Part shown: positions 8,599 through 16,976 of the stretch, piece after piece
How the letters are laid out: each line of letters opens with the position of its first letter
Position numbering within the stretch: position 1 is the stretch's first letter
Assembly: GCF_001938945.1 (NCBI RefSeq)
Contig: NZ_MKIO01000037.1
Span: forward strand, 1-64,000
DNA: 64,000 nt
Source: Xaviernesmea rhizosphaerae
Lineage (GTDB): Bacteria; Pseudomonadota; Alphaproteobacteria; Rhizobiales; Rhizobiaceae
Direction: 5' to 3'
The notes under the pieces: generated by a model
The model's input: the letters and a program-made list of their open reading frames with translations, nothing else
Told to the model about the DNA's origin: nothing
Databases searched by the model: none
Made by a program: the position numbers and the translations under genes

Positions 8599-8710
8599 CT
8601 TACCGTACAGGAAGATTTACTGCCGATCAACGCCGTCCTTACCGTACGGGAAGCCCTCGAAATCAAGCTTCGAGTTCATACCGATCGGGAAGTTTTCCCG
8701 TGTGGGAATG
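8599..8710. promoter_or_regulatory. Four repeated operator-like sites upstream of hipB
   Basis: Three 16-base near-palindromes lie exactly 39 bases apart at 8599-8614 (CTTACCGTACAGGAAG), 8638-8653 (CTTACCGTACGGGAAG) and 8677-8692 (CATACCGATCGGGAAG). A fourth site, TTTCCCGTGTGGGAAT, lies at 8694-8709, 17 bases after the third. The shared form is inward-facing CC and GG blocks around GTAC. HipB antitoxins bind multiple spaced palindromes upstream of their operon (TATCC-N8-GGATA in E. coli), so an autoregulatory HipB operator array is the natural reading. The motif itself differs from that of E. coli. Confidence 0.65.
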
Positions 8711-8832
8711 CCTCGGATTGACGGTCCTTGAGCCCGCGGTATCGCCTGTGGTATACCTCGGGATATCGCAATTTCGCCAATGAGAGCGGCAGGTTGGAGA
8801 AAGTCCAGCTTTCTCAGGTATCGCGGGCTTAA

Positions 8833-8866
8833 TTGGCGGAAAGTCTCCCCTCTCCGCCAAATTTTT
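8833..8866 (+). terminator. Candidate intrinsic terminator
   Basis: TTGGCGGA (8833-8840) pairs with TCCGCCAA (8853-8860) across a 12-base loop and is followed directly by ATTTTT. This is the form of a Rho-independent terminator on the plus strand, yet no plus-strand gene lies upstream. It may end an unannotated transcript from the operator region or be a relic. Confidence 0.45.
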
Positions 8867-8919
8867 ATGAAATTTCAATTGCATAAAAGACACACATGCC
8901 TGAATGTGGGTGTTGCTCG

Positions 8920-8939
8920 TTGTGATCTGTGGATCACAA
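8920..8939. promoter_or_regulatory. Perfect-arm palindrome, operator candidate
   Basis: TTGTGATC and GATCACAA flank the four bases TGTG. The arms resemble the TGTGA/TCACA halves of CRP/FNR-family sites, but the inner spacing is eight rather than six bases, so a standard CRP site is not claimed. Confidence 0.35.
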
Positions 8940-9098
8940 TCAGCATAGGGCCACAGTGACGGCGCCCCCTGCGCGGAATCTATGGCTTAATCCAATCCGA
9001 TTGTTAGATTCTCTGAGTAATGTGAGCTTGCCGGGATAATCCTTGGCAGCCTTTCAGGGGCATCCTACGCGTGATCTTCAATACCCACTGGAGATCAC

Positions 9099-9870
9099 AT
9101 GGCAACGATCCGCAAACTCAGAGGCCGCTGGCAAGCTCAGGTCCGTCGCGCAGGCATGAAGCCCCGCTGCAAGTCGTTCGACACAAAGCAGGAAGCCGAG
9201 AAGTGGGCGCGCGAGCTCGAGGCCCAGGTCGACCGCTTCGGTGCTGCGCCTGACACGCGCATCCTCGAAAGCACGACGCTCCTCAAGCGCTATAGGATCG
9301 AGGTTTCGCCGACGAAACGCGGCGCCACCCAGGAGATCCAGCGGATCGATGTGCTCAAGCGTCACGACATCGCTCATCGCACAATGATCGGGCTCTCGCC
9401 TCAGGACATATCGTCGTTCCGGGACGAGCGCCTGCGCTCGGTTGCCCCCTCGACAACCGTTTGGGAGCTGGCAATCCTGAGCCACGTTATCGAAGTCGCG
9501 ATCCGGGACTGGGGCTGCCGCTCGCGAAGAATGTGGTGAAGCTGGTTCGCCGTCAGGTGATCCGCATCAAGCCGAAGTCCGGTGGAGAGAGCAACGGGCG
9601 ACGCGAGGTCTTCCACTCTCTCCGCAGCGGCAACATCCAGGACATGCGCGAATCGGGATCGATCCGCGCGAACGCCGTGTCCAGGCAGGGCACAGCGCCG
9701 GGGTCGATGAGCACGACCTCTACGGTTTCGACGTCGCGACCGAGAAGGAGGCGCGCAAGCTCAAAGCCCTGCCGCTCGATCCAGAGATCGACTATTCGAT
9801 CTTCGAGGGATTGGACTTCGAGGCGATCGCTAAGCGAAGGCGGAAAGCAGGTCCGTCAGAGCGGAAATGA
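9099..9870 (+). pseudogene. Tyrosine recombinase (integrase), broken
   Basis: The start MATIRKLRGRWQAQVRRAG with SFDTKQEAEKWARELEAQ is the arm-type DNA-binding N-terminus of a phage-type integrase. It is followed by a core-binding segment up to 'HVIEVAIRDWG' near 9513. A one-base shift there moves the frame to 'LPLAKNVVKLVRR'. The sequence then jumps to 'GRREVFHSLRSGNIQDM', whose H-x-L-R is catalytic box II. A second shift near 9655 moves to 'IDPRERRVQAGHSAGVDEHDLYGF', the GH and the presumed nucleophilic Tyr region, ending at 9868-9870. The stretch with the first catalytic arginine is absent, about 100 residues being deleted. Function lost; it marks a former mobile element. Confidence 0.7.
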
Positions 9871-10023
9871 TTTCCGCCCTGGGTGTTCTGGCATAGGTCT
9901 TGCCGACTGGCGGCTTTGCGCCCTCATATCGCCCCTTGGGCATGTTCTGTCGTTGGCCCGAAACCTGTTAGTCCGCTCGCCTTGCCTGCAAAGCGCCAAT
10001 AGAAGTCCTGCTCGCATCACGAG

Positions 10024-10938
10024 TCACTCGGTCCGAAACCGCAGAGCGTTCATGATTAGCAGGAACGCTGCCGAGTTCTGGCGTCGGCTGGGATAGTAGA
10101 GGTAGTAGCCTGTGAACAACGGGCACCAATCATCGAGAACCTGGATGAGTTCGCCATTGGCGATCTGACGTTCCACGAGGTTTTCCGGAACGTAGGCGAT
10201 GCCGTAGCCCGCCATGGCCGCTTCGACCTGGACGATCGAGCTGTTCAGGATGATCTGGCCATCGACGCGGACGCGGAGTTCGCGGCCGTCCTTCTCGAAC
10301 TCCCATGCATAGAGACCACCTGATCGAGATTGCCGGGTGTTGATGCATACGTGCTCCACCAAGTCCTGCGGAACTCTGGGAACGGGGCGGTTCGCGAAAT
10401 AGGAGGGTGCACCGACCGCAACGAGCCGCCAATCCGGACCAATGCGCACGGCAATCATGTCCTTGTCGAGGCTCTCCCCCAACCGGACGCCCGCATCGAA
10501 GCGTTCTTCGACAATGTCCCGGAACCCGTTGTCGATGTTGAGCTCAAGCTTGATATCCGGATACTCCAGAAGAAGCGGTCGCACCTTCGGCCAAAGGACA
10601 GTCTCCAGCGCATGGTCCGAAAGAGTGATCCTGACCGCCCCGGCAGGCTTGTCGCGGGCCGACATCAGGTCTTCCAGTTCGCCGTCAAGTTCACGAAGTC
10701 GCGGGACGAAGGCTTTGAGCAATCGGTCCCCGGCGTCCGTCGGTGACACACTCCGCGTGGTCCTCGTCAGCAATCTGACACCCAATCGCGCTTCCAACTG
10801 CTTGATCGTATGACTCAGCGTGGACTGTGATGTCCCCAGTTTTGCGGCAGCCTTGGTGAAACTCCGTTCCTCGGCGACTGCTATGAAAGACAACATGTCG
10901 TTGAGGTCCTGCCGCTCCAACAGCCAGCTCCTATTCAT
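10024..10938 (-). CDS. LysR-family transcriptional regulator
   Basis: A 304-residue protein with an N-terminal winged helix-turn-helix (about residues 10-70: 'MLSFIAVAEERSFTKAAAKLG', 'SQSTLSHTIKQLEARLGVRLL', 'TRTTRSVSPTDAG') and a substrate-binding domain from about 95 to 295. Length and layout are standard. It is transcribed divergently from the MFS-dehydrogenase-hydrolase cluster with 104 bases between the starts, the usual arrangement for a LysR activator of its neighbour. The inducer is probably a substrate of that cluster and is not known. Confidence 0.93.
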   Translation of the reverse strand: MNRSWLLERQDLNDMLSFIAVAEERSFTKAAAKLGTSQSTLSHTIKQLEARLGVRLLTRTTRSVSPTDAGDRLLKAFVPRLRELDGELEDLMSARDKPAGAVRITLSDHALETVLWPKVRPLLLEYPDIKLELNIDNGFRDIVEERFDAGVRLGESLDKDMIAVRIGPDWRLVAVGAPSYFANRPVPRVPQDLVEHVCINTRQSRSGGLYAWEFEKDGRELRVRVDGQIILNSSIVQVEAAMAGYGIAYVPENLVERQIANGELIQVLDDWCPLFTGYYLYYPSRRQNSAAFLLIMNALRFRTE

Positions 10939-11042
10939 ACTCTCGGTCGATAAGTCCTTTCGGATTATGGCATCTTATCCTTGGAATGGCCACCGCGTAT
11001 GTTCCTCTTCTAACGAAGCAAGTATGAGGAAGACGCGAACCA

Positions 11043-12233
11043 ATGGCATTGACCTGCGATCAACAGCCAGTCCGCCTAGCAGGACCCTGGGGTGCGGTCT
11101 TTTCGATGGCTCTGGCCGCGTTTGTGCTCATCGCCTCGGAGTTCATGCCTGTGAGCTTGCTTCCGCTCGTGGCTCACGATCTGGCAATAACCGAGGGACA
11201 AACCGGACAAGCGATCTCGGTCTCCGGCGTTTTCGCCGTGATCACCAGCTTGGTGGTGGCGCACCTTACCCGCCGGATCGACCGTCGCCTCGTCGCCAGC
11301 GGCTTCACATCCCTGCTTGTGGTGTCCGGCACGATCGTGGCTTTCGCGCCGAATTATCCTGTGCTCATGATTGGTCGGGTCTTGCTCGGTATCGCGATCG
11401 GTGGCTTCTGGTCGATGTCAACCTCGATCGTCATGCGCCTGGTCGCGGAGAACGAGGTCCCAAAAGCGCTCGCCTGGATCAACGGCGGCAACGCACTGGC
11501 CGCCACGATCTCCGCGCCGCTCGGCAGTCTGCTGGGTGCCTATGTCGGCTGGCGCAGCGCATTTTTCCTGGTCGTTCCCATCGCGTTGCTGGCGCTTGTC
11601 TGGCAGTGGATCAGCCTGCCGCCAATGCCGCCTCGGGATCAGAAGTCCCGCGGCAACGTGCTGCGACTTCTCGCCCGCCGTCAGGTCCTTCTGGGCATGG
11701 CTTCGACTATGCTCCTGTTCATGGGCCAGTTCGCACTGTTCACCTATCTGCGACCCTATCTCGAAACCGCGGGCGGCTTCTCTATCGAAGCCATCTCCCT
11801 CGTGCTTCTGCTCATGGGCCTTGCTGGCGTACTCGGCACGATCGCCATTGGCAGAGCCTTGCGGACACGCCTGTTCACGCTGCTGATAGGCATTCCAGCC
11901 GTCATGGCACTTCTTGCGATCGGTATGGCCGCACTCACCTCGGCGTCTCTGCTCGTGGCAGCATTGCTGGTTGCCTGGGGTTTCTTTGGCACCGCTGCGC
12001 AGGTGGGCTGGGGCACCTGGGTAAGCAAGCATATCTCCGATGACGCCGAGGCCGGCGGCGGGCTGAGCGTTGCCGTCATCCAGCTCGGCATCACGGCTGG
12101 AGCCGCGGGCGGTGGATATCTGTTCGACGCCGTCGGATGGCGGGGGCCGTTCGCTCTTGCAGCCATCATCTTGGCGGCTTCATCCATTGTCGCGCTTGCC
12201 GCCATGCGCAACGCCCGGAGGAACACCACATGA
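11043..12233 (+). CDS. MFS transporter, DHA1-type exporter
   Basis: A 396-residue inner-membrane protein with about 12 hydrophobic helices. Residues about 15-75 ('VFSMALAAFVLIASEFMPVS', 'VVAHLTRRIDRRLV') match the drug:H+ antiporter-1 group that includes NepI, AraJ and SotB-like sugar, nucleoside or drug exporters. The basic loop RRIDRRL stands at the motif A position, and 'GFWSMSTSIVMRL' is also typical. It is the first gene of the cluster divergent from the LysR regulator, and its stop overlaps the start of the next gene (ATGA, 12230-12233). Export of the compound processed by the cluster is inferred. Confidence 0.9.
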   Translation: MALTCDQQPVRLAGPWGAVFSMALAAFVLIASEFMPVSLLPLVAHDLAITEGQTGQAISVSGVFAVITSLVVAHLTRRIDRRLVASGFTSLLVVSGTIVAFAPNYPVLMIGRVLLGIAIGGFWSMSTSIVMRLVAENEVPKALAWINGGNALAATISAPLGSLLGAYVGWRSAFFLVVPIALLALVWQWISLPPMPPRDQKSRGNVLRLLARRQVLLGMASTMLLFMGQFALFTYLRPYLETAGGFSIEAISLVLLLMGLAGVLGTIAIGRALRTRLFTLLIGIPAVMALLAIGMAALTSASLLVAALLVAWGFFGTAAQVGWGTWVSKHISDDAEAGGGLSVAVIQLGITAGAAGGGYLFDAVGWRGPFALAAIILAASSIVALAAMRNARRNTT

Positions 12234-12700
12234 CATCGCCTCGACTGCATCGCCGGACGGTGTTGGCCGGCAGCCTTGCCACCATCATCTTGCCGCCCTT
12301 GGCATTCGGCCAGCAGCGCCGCGACCCCGCCAATCAGGAGCCCACAGACATGAAAGTCCGCTTCAGCTTCGACAGGCACACCGTCAACGCGACCCTCTAC
12401 GACAATCCCTCGGCACGGGACTTCGCATCGATGCTGCCGCTCGACCTCACGATCGAGGACTATTCCAACAACGAGAAGATCGCCTACCTGCCACGAAAAT
12501 TGACGGAGGACGGAAGCGGTCCGTTCGGCAACGAGCGACCTGGCGACGTCTGTTATTATGCGCCTTGGGGTGACGTCATCCTGTTCTATGCACCCTATCG
12601 CTATTCCAGCGGCTTGATCCGCCTTGGGCGCGTCGACGGCGGGATCGAGCCGATGCTGACGCGTGGCACCTTTCCCCTGCGCATCGAACGCGCCGAATAA
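12230..12700 (+). CDS. Exported cyclophilin-like fold protein
   Basis: About 156 residues from the ATG that overlaps the MFS stop; a longer frame to 12137 would run inside the MFS gene. The N-terminus 'HRRTVLAGSLATIILPPLA' has a twin-arginine-like motif and a hydrophobic stretch, so periplasmic export is likely. The body ('VRFSFDRHTVNATLYDNPSARDF', 'DLTIEDYSNNEKIAYLP', 'PGDVCYYAPWGDVILFY') matches the small bacterial cyclophilin_like family, which has the fold but not the known proline isomerase active site. Such proteins commonly sit beside oxidoreductases and LysR-regulated operons. Function unknown. Confidence 0.82.
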   Translation: MTSPRLHRRTVLAGSLATIILPPLAFGQQRRDPANQEPTDMKVRFSFDRHTVNATLYDNPSARDFASMLPLDLTIEDYSNNEKIAYLPRKLTEDGSGPFGNERPGDVCYYAPWGDVILFYAPYRYSSGLIRLGRVDGGIEPMLTRGTFPLRIERAE

Positions 12701-12719
12701 TCGAAGGAAGGACACGATC

Positions 12720-13736
12720 ATGCGTGCGACAGTTCTTTACAGCCCCGGCGATATCAGGTGCGTCGAAGTCGAAGACCCGAAGATCATCGAGCCGACGGAC
12801 GCGATCATCAAGCTTTCGGCGTCCTGTATCTGCGGCTCCGATCTTTGGCCTTATAGCGGGCTCCAGCCCGTCAACCAGCCCGCCCATATGGGTCATGAGT
12901 ATTGCGGTGTCGTCGTCGAGATCGGATCGGCCGTGTCGACGGTGAAGCCCGGCCAGTTCGTCGTCGGCTCTTTCGTGCTGTCTTGCGGTCAGTGCCTCAA
13001 TTGCCTCGGTGGTTGGCCGTCGTCTTGCGTCGTCAGGCAGTTCATGTCCGGCGGGCAAGCGCCGATCGCGCGCATCCCGAATGCCGACGGTACGCTGGTG
13101 GCAACCGCCGAGATGCCGCCCGAAGACCTGATCCCAAGCCTGCTCGCCGCGTCAGATGTTCTGGGCACGGGTTGGTATGCCGCGGATGCCGCGCGTGTCC
13201 AGCCAGGCTGCACGGCCGTCGTCGTTGGCGATGGCGCGGTTGGCCTCATGGGTGTCCTCGCCGCCAAGCAGTTGGGGGCCGAGCGGATCATCGCAATGAG
13301 CCGGCACAAGTCCCGTCAGAACCTGGCGCTCGACTATGGCGCGACGCATATCGTCACCGAGCGTGGCGACGAAGGCGTCGCCAAGATTCGGGAACTGACG
13401 AAGGGCATCGGCGCTGACTCTGTGCTGGAATGCGTCGGCACGCAGGAATCCATGATGCAGGCGCTCAATGCGGCCCGGCCGGGCGGCTCGATAGGCTTTG
13501 TCGGCGTACCCCACGGTATGTCGCTTGAAGGGCAGATGCTGTTCTTCGCCCAGAAGAACCTGCTCGGCGGCCCGGCTCCCGTGCGCCGCTACCTGCCGCA
13601 GTTCTTCGACCTGATTCTGAGCCGCAAGATCGATCCCGGAAAGGTGTTCGACTTGGAACTTCCTTTGGAGGATGTCGCCGAAGGCTACAAGGCGATGGAC
13701 GACCGCCGCGCGATCAAGACGCTGTTGCGCCTCTAG
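12720..13736 (+). CDS. Zinc-dependent alcohol dehydrogenase family protein
   Basis: 338 residues from the ATG at 12720, after GAAGGAAGGAC. Catalytic zinc ligands are visible as the Cys of SCICGSD and the His-Glu of GHEYCG. The structural zinc lobe has four cysteines with normal spacing in SCGQCLNC and the Cys seven residues later. The Rossmann motif VVVGDGAVGLMGVLAAKQLGA binds NAD(P), and 'GIGADSVLECVG' follows. This is a medium-chain dehydrogenase of the threonine/alcohol dehydrogenase type with all ligands intact, so an active soluble oxidoreductase is likely. Substrate unknown. It lies 19 bases after the cyclophilin-like gene, in the LysR-controlled cluster. Confidence 0.92.
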   Translation: MRATVLYSPGDIRCVEVEDPKIIEPTDAIIKLSASCICGSDLWPYSGLQPVNQPAHMGHEYCGVVVEIGSAVSTVKPGQFVVGSFVLSCGQCLNCLGGWPSSCVVRQFMSGGQAPIARIPNADGTLVATAEMPPEDLIPSLLAASDVLGTGWYAADAARVQPGCTAVVVGDGAVGLMGVLAAKQLGAERIIAMSRHKSRQNLALDYGATHIVTERGDEGVAKIRELTKGIGADSVLECVGTQESMMQALNAARPGGSIGFVGVPHGMSLEGQMLFFAQKNLLGGPAPVRRYLPQFFDLILSRKIDPGKVFDLELPLEDVAEGYKAMDDRRAIKTLLRL

Positions 13737-13893
13737 CGCCTTTCGGTAGCCAGCCGCAGGTTCGAGCCCGCCGGCTGCCGATTACGCCCAAGACCAGGAT
13801 TGCCGATGTGGAAACCTCCCGTTTCCGCAACTGCGCCTTCGTGCCCGGATCAAACCATACACTGCAAGCACATATCATCAAGGAGAAGCACAT

Positions 13894-14958
13894 ATGACCG
13901 ACCATAATGAAGCTCGCCGTACCTTCCTGAAACTAACCGGAGTCGGCGTCGCAGCACTGGGCGTCGCAAGCGCTGCCGCGGCGCCCGCTTTCGCTCAGGG
14001 CAGTGCTGACTGGGACAAGACATTTCCCAGGAGCGAAGTCGTCGACCACGAGAAGATCACGTTCAAGAACCGTTACGGCATCACCCTGTCGGGCGATCTC
14101 TACCTCCCGAAGAACCGCGGTGGCCGGGGCCTTCCCGCAATCGTTATCGGCGGCCCCTTTGGCGCGGTCAAGGAGCAATCCTCCGGTCTCTACGCGCAGA
14201 CGATGGCCGAACGCGGCTTCATCACGCTCGCCTTCGACGCGTCCTTTACAGGCGAAAGCGGCGGTGAGCCGCGCAACGTCGCCTCGCCTGATATCAACAC
14301 AGAAGACTTCAGCGCAGCGGTCGACTACATCGGCCTGCGCCCCGAGGTCGATCGTGAGCGCATCGGTGTCATCGGCATCTGCGGCTGGGGCGGCATGGCT
14401 TTGAACGCCGTCGCCGTCGACAAGCGCGTCAAGGCCGTCGTTGCCAGTACGATGTACGACATGACCCGCGTGATGTCGAAGGGCTACAATGACAGCGTCA
14501 CGTTGGAACAGCGCACCCAGGCGCTGGAACAGATGAGCCGTCAGCGCTGGATCGACGCGGAAAAGGGTAGCCCCGCCTATCAGCCTGCCTACAACGCCAC
14601 TGTCTCTGCAGACTCTCCGCAGTTCATGATCGACTATCACGACTATTACAGCACGCCGCGCGGATACCATAAGCGCGCCGTCAACTCCCGTAACGCTTGG
14701 ACGCAGACAACACCGCTGTCGTTCATGAACATGCCGATCCTGTCCTATATCGCAGAGATTTCCCCGCGTCCGGTTCTCTTCGTTCACGGCGAGAAGGCTC
14801 ACTCGCTCTACTTCGCCAAGACGGCCTTCGAAGCGGCGGCCGAGCCGAAGGAACTGATAGTCATTCCAGGCGCAAGCCACGTCGATCTCTACGACAGGAC
14901 GGATGTCATTCCGTTTGACAAGCTCACACAGTTCTTCAACCAACATCTGGCGGTTTGA
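13894..14958 (+). CDS. Tat-exported alpha/beta hydrolase
   Basis: A 354-residue protein. The start 'ARRTFLKLTGVGVAALGVASA' with AFA-Q cleavage is a textbook twin-arginine signal, so a folded periplasmic enzyme is expected. The body is an alpha/beta hydrolase of the YcjY type: oxyanion region 'IVIGGPFGAVKEQ', nucleophile elbow 'IGVIGICGWGGMAL', acid region 'PVLFVHGEKAHS' and histidine in 'GASHVDLYD'. The elbow is GICGWGG rather than GxSxG, so a Cys may stand in for the usual Ser; this looks normal for the YcjY family as I recall it. It is the fourth gene of the cluster, 157 bases after the dehydrogenase, with AAGGAG before the ATG. Confidence 0.88.
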   Translation: MTDHNEARRTFLKLTGVGVAALGVASAAAAPAFAQGSADWDKTFPRSEVVDHEKITFKNRYGITLSGDLYLPKNRGGRGLPAIVIGGPFGAVKEQSSGLYAQTMAERGFITLAFDASFTGESGGEPRNVASPDINTEDFSAAVDYIGLRPEVDRERIGVIGICGWGGMALNAVAVDKRVKAVVASTMYDMTRVMSKGYNDSVTLEQRTQALEQMSRQRWIDAEKGSPAYQPAYNATVSADSPQFMIDYHDYYSTPRGYHKRAVNSRNAWTQTTPLSFMNMPILSYIAEISPRPVLFVHGEKAHSLYFAKTAFEAAAEPKELIVIPGASHVDLYDRTDVIPFDKLTQFFNQHLAV

Positions 14959-15017
14959 TGCAAACCGAGCCGGCCACCGTTCGGGCGGTCGGCTCGGTTC
15001 CACAAAGGAGATTCGAC

Positions 15018-15413
15018 ATGGATATTATTTCCCTCGGCAGCCAGGCGTCCGGCAAAGGTCCGTCGGACTGGTTCACGGGTTCGGTGAGGATCGACCCGCT
15101 GTTCGCCGCCAACGAAGCAAGGCGCAGTGCCGCTGCGACGGTCACATTCGAGCCTGGCGCTCGAACCGCTTGGCACACGCATCCGCTGGGCCAGACCCTC
15201 GTCGTCGTGAGCGGATTGGGACGCGTGCAGCGCGAAGGTGGGCCGATCCAGGAAATCCGCCCCGGCGATGTCGTGTGGTTCGAGCCTGGCGAAAAACATT
15301 GGCACGGCGCGGGGCCAACAACGGCGATGAGCCACATTGCGATCCAGGAACATCTAGACGGAAAGGTCGTGGACTGGATGGAGCACGTTACTCAGGAGCA
15401 ATACGAAGGCTGA
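15018..15413 (+). CDS. Cupin-domain protein
   Basis: 131 residues from the ATG at 15018, chosen because AAAGGAG precedes it at the right distance; an earlier in-frame ATG at 14955 overlaps the hydrolase stop and adds 21 poorly conserved-looking residues. The cupin motif 1 is 'WHTHPLGQTLVVVSGLGRVQ' and motif 2 'PGDVVWFEPGEKHWHGAG', giving three His and a Glu-type set for one metal. The protein resembles the small single-cupin (R)-mandelonitrile-lyase-like family that accompanies dehydrogenase/hydrolase clusters. It is the last clear gene of the LysR-controlled unit. Reaction unknown. Confidence 0.88.
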   Translation: MDIISLGSQASGKGPSDWFTGSVRIDPLFAANEARRSAAATVTFEPGARTAWHTHPLGQTLVVVSGLGRVQREGGPIQEIRPGDVVWFEPGEKHWHGAGPTTAMSHIAIQEHLDGKVVDWMEHVTQEQYEG

Positions 15414-15824
15414 AGGATCGACTTGGCTCCGAGACAGCAGTCCGTCCGTTTCCGGATGACGATGTGGATTTCAAGAAAGGACAAATAGAATGAAGAGCAT
15501 GAGATCACGCCTCGCTAGGCTTCCCCATGCTTTGCACCGAGTTACGACAAGCGCCCTTTTCGCTAAGGCGTCTACGAAACTCGGGGCTATTCATTTTTCA
15601 ATTGGGCAAAGTGCCATTTCTTTCCGAAACATGCCGTGCCACTTGAGCGGTCATTGGATAACTTTGCTCTGGTTTCGCGCTTTCGGATCGCGCTCTCAGC
15701 TACAGCATGCGGCCTGATTCGGGATTCTGGAAATATGCTTTAAGATATTGTTTCTCAATGTTTTTTCCTGAAGCCGCGACACGCATTCAGGAGACATCTT
15801 CGAAAAGGCGCGGAACCTCTCCCA
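15414..15824. other. Intergenic region with weak small ORF
   Basis: About 410 bases after the cupin gene. A 75-codon plus-strand ORF starts at 15490 behind GAAAGGAC, but its product (MKSMRSRLARLPHALHR..) shows no recognisable domain and its codon use is unlike the neighbours. It could be the start of a gene lost by rearrangement. The region is noticeably more AT-rich from 15570 on. No terminator with a clear T-run was found. Confidence 0.3.
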
Positions 15825-16976
15825 TTATTGCCGGGCGGCTAGGACGGCGCGGATCATGGCGGCGCGGCGGCTGACGCCCATTTTTGCGAAGATCGCTTGG
15901 AGATGTTTCTTGACGGTGTTGGGGGAGATGTCGAGGGTAAGCGCCATCTCCGCGACCGTATGGGTCTGGACGGCGGCGTGCAGCACCCGGACTTCTCCCG
16001 GCGTCAGTCCGTAAAGGACGGCACAGGCCTCGATGCCGGAGGAGGGCACAGCCTCTGCCCTGCGGATAAACAGCGCCGCCCGTGCCGATCGACCAACCTG
16101 CTCGAAGGCCGTCTTCGTCGAGGAATTCGGCTCGAGCAGCATCAGATAAGCGATCCAGTCCGTTCCCTCCGCATCCGTCATTTTGATAAGCGCGGGATAG
16201 GTGTGCAGCAGCACCTCGCGCTCCGCCACATCGCCGGCGAGCGCATCGCGAAGCAGGCGCTGGGCTGCGGGATCCACAAGTCCAAGTCCCTGCACACCTT
16301 CGCGCACCACATCCCCGCGGGCGAGAAGCGTTTGCGCGCTCTGGTTCGTCCATGTCGCCACGCCGTCTGGCCCGAGGATGAAGACAGCCGCCTCGACCTG
16401 GTTCAGCGCCGATTCCAGCGAGCGCACGCGCTTTTCCTGCCTGCCAATTTCCCGGCGAATGAGGGCCGCACGCTGGATATGCGGCGCCAGCCGCCTCAAA
16501 CGGATACGAAGGCGTTCATCCACCAGCCCATACTGATCGCCTGTAATGACCGTGAAAGCTGCCGCACTGGCTTCGTAACGCTGGATGTTGAAGATCGCCG
16601 CGTCAAAGAAGCCTTGCGGTGCGGCCCATTCCCGGAAGAAGCGGCTGGTTTGAAAGGCGTCATGCGCCACCAACTGGCTGCTTGCGAAGACTTCACCGGG
16701 CTTGATGAAGATCGAGGCGGGATAGGTGGGGTTGAGCGTGACGAATTTTTCCCGATACAGGCGGATGAATTCCGGATCGATCCCCCAGGAATAGACCGTC
16801 TCACCGATCCCGTTGCTGGCATCGCGCCAGTAGATACGCGAGGCCTGTCCGCCCGTATAAACGCAGATCATCTGCAGGGTCTGCGGCCAGAGGGTCTCGT
16901 CCAGCACCGTCTCGTAAATCGAGCCGATCACGTCGGATAGCCCGTCCAGTTCCGCCTGCGACTGCCTCATTCTCAC
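15825..16976 (-). CDS. LuxR-type regulator with PAS-like sensor
   Basis: A 383-residue protein. The C-terminal about 65 residues carry the LuxR/NarL helix-turn-helix: 'GLTPGEVRVLHAAVQTHTVAEMALTLDISPNTVKKHLQAIFAKMGVSRRA' in two halves, with the conserved T-x-x-E-x-x-V-L and the recognition helix NTVKKHLQAIF. A PAS-like segment at about 205-260 ('NQVEAAVFILGPDGVATWTNQSA') precedes it, and the N-terminal 190 residues form an unrecognised sensor. No phosphorylatable receiver and no autoinducer-binding domain is seen, so it likely senses a ligand or redox state directly. Target unknown; its upstream spacer faces the LysE-type gene. Confidence 0.88.
   Translation of the reverse strand: MRMRQSQAELDGLSDVIGSIYETVLDETLWPQTLQMICVYTGGQASRIYWRDASNGIGETVYSWGIDPEFIRLYREKFVTLNPTYPASIFIKPGEVFASSQLVAHDAFQTSRFFREWAAPQGFFDAAIFNIQRYEASAAAFTVITGDQYGLVDERLRIRLRRLAPHIQRAALIRREIGRQEKRVRSLESALNQVEAAVFILGPDGVATWTNQSAQTLLARGDVVREGVQGLGLVDPAAQRLLRDALAGDVAEREVLLHTYPALIKMTDAEGTDWIAYLMLLEPNSSTKTAFEQVGRSARAALFIRRAEAVPSSGIEACAVLYGLTPGEVRVLHAAVQTHTVAEMALTLDISPNTVKKHLQAIFAKMGVSRRAAMIRAVLAARQ

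Larger units (their letters stand above)
8720..9098. other. AT-richer intergenic region with several hairpins
   Basis: About 380 bases between the hipB operators and the integrase remnant with no gene. It contains a 7-bp stem GAGAAAG/CTTTCTC (8797-8815), a terminator-like hairpin (8833-8866) and a 20-base palindrome (8920-8939). Composition is clearly more AT-rich than the surroundings around 8860-8900. A promoter region or the attachment side of a former integrative element are both possible; no tRNA-like sequence was seen. Confidence 0.45.

Noticed and set aside
8599..8710. A CRISPR-like array suggested by regular 39-base spacing
   Set aside because: There are only three or four 16-base palindromic units, with no cas genes and no long identical repeats. 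Their place before hipB fits operators better.
8920..8939. A standard CRP binding site
   Set aside because: The inner spacing between TGTGA and TCACA is eight, not six, bases and no catabolic gene is placed to use it.
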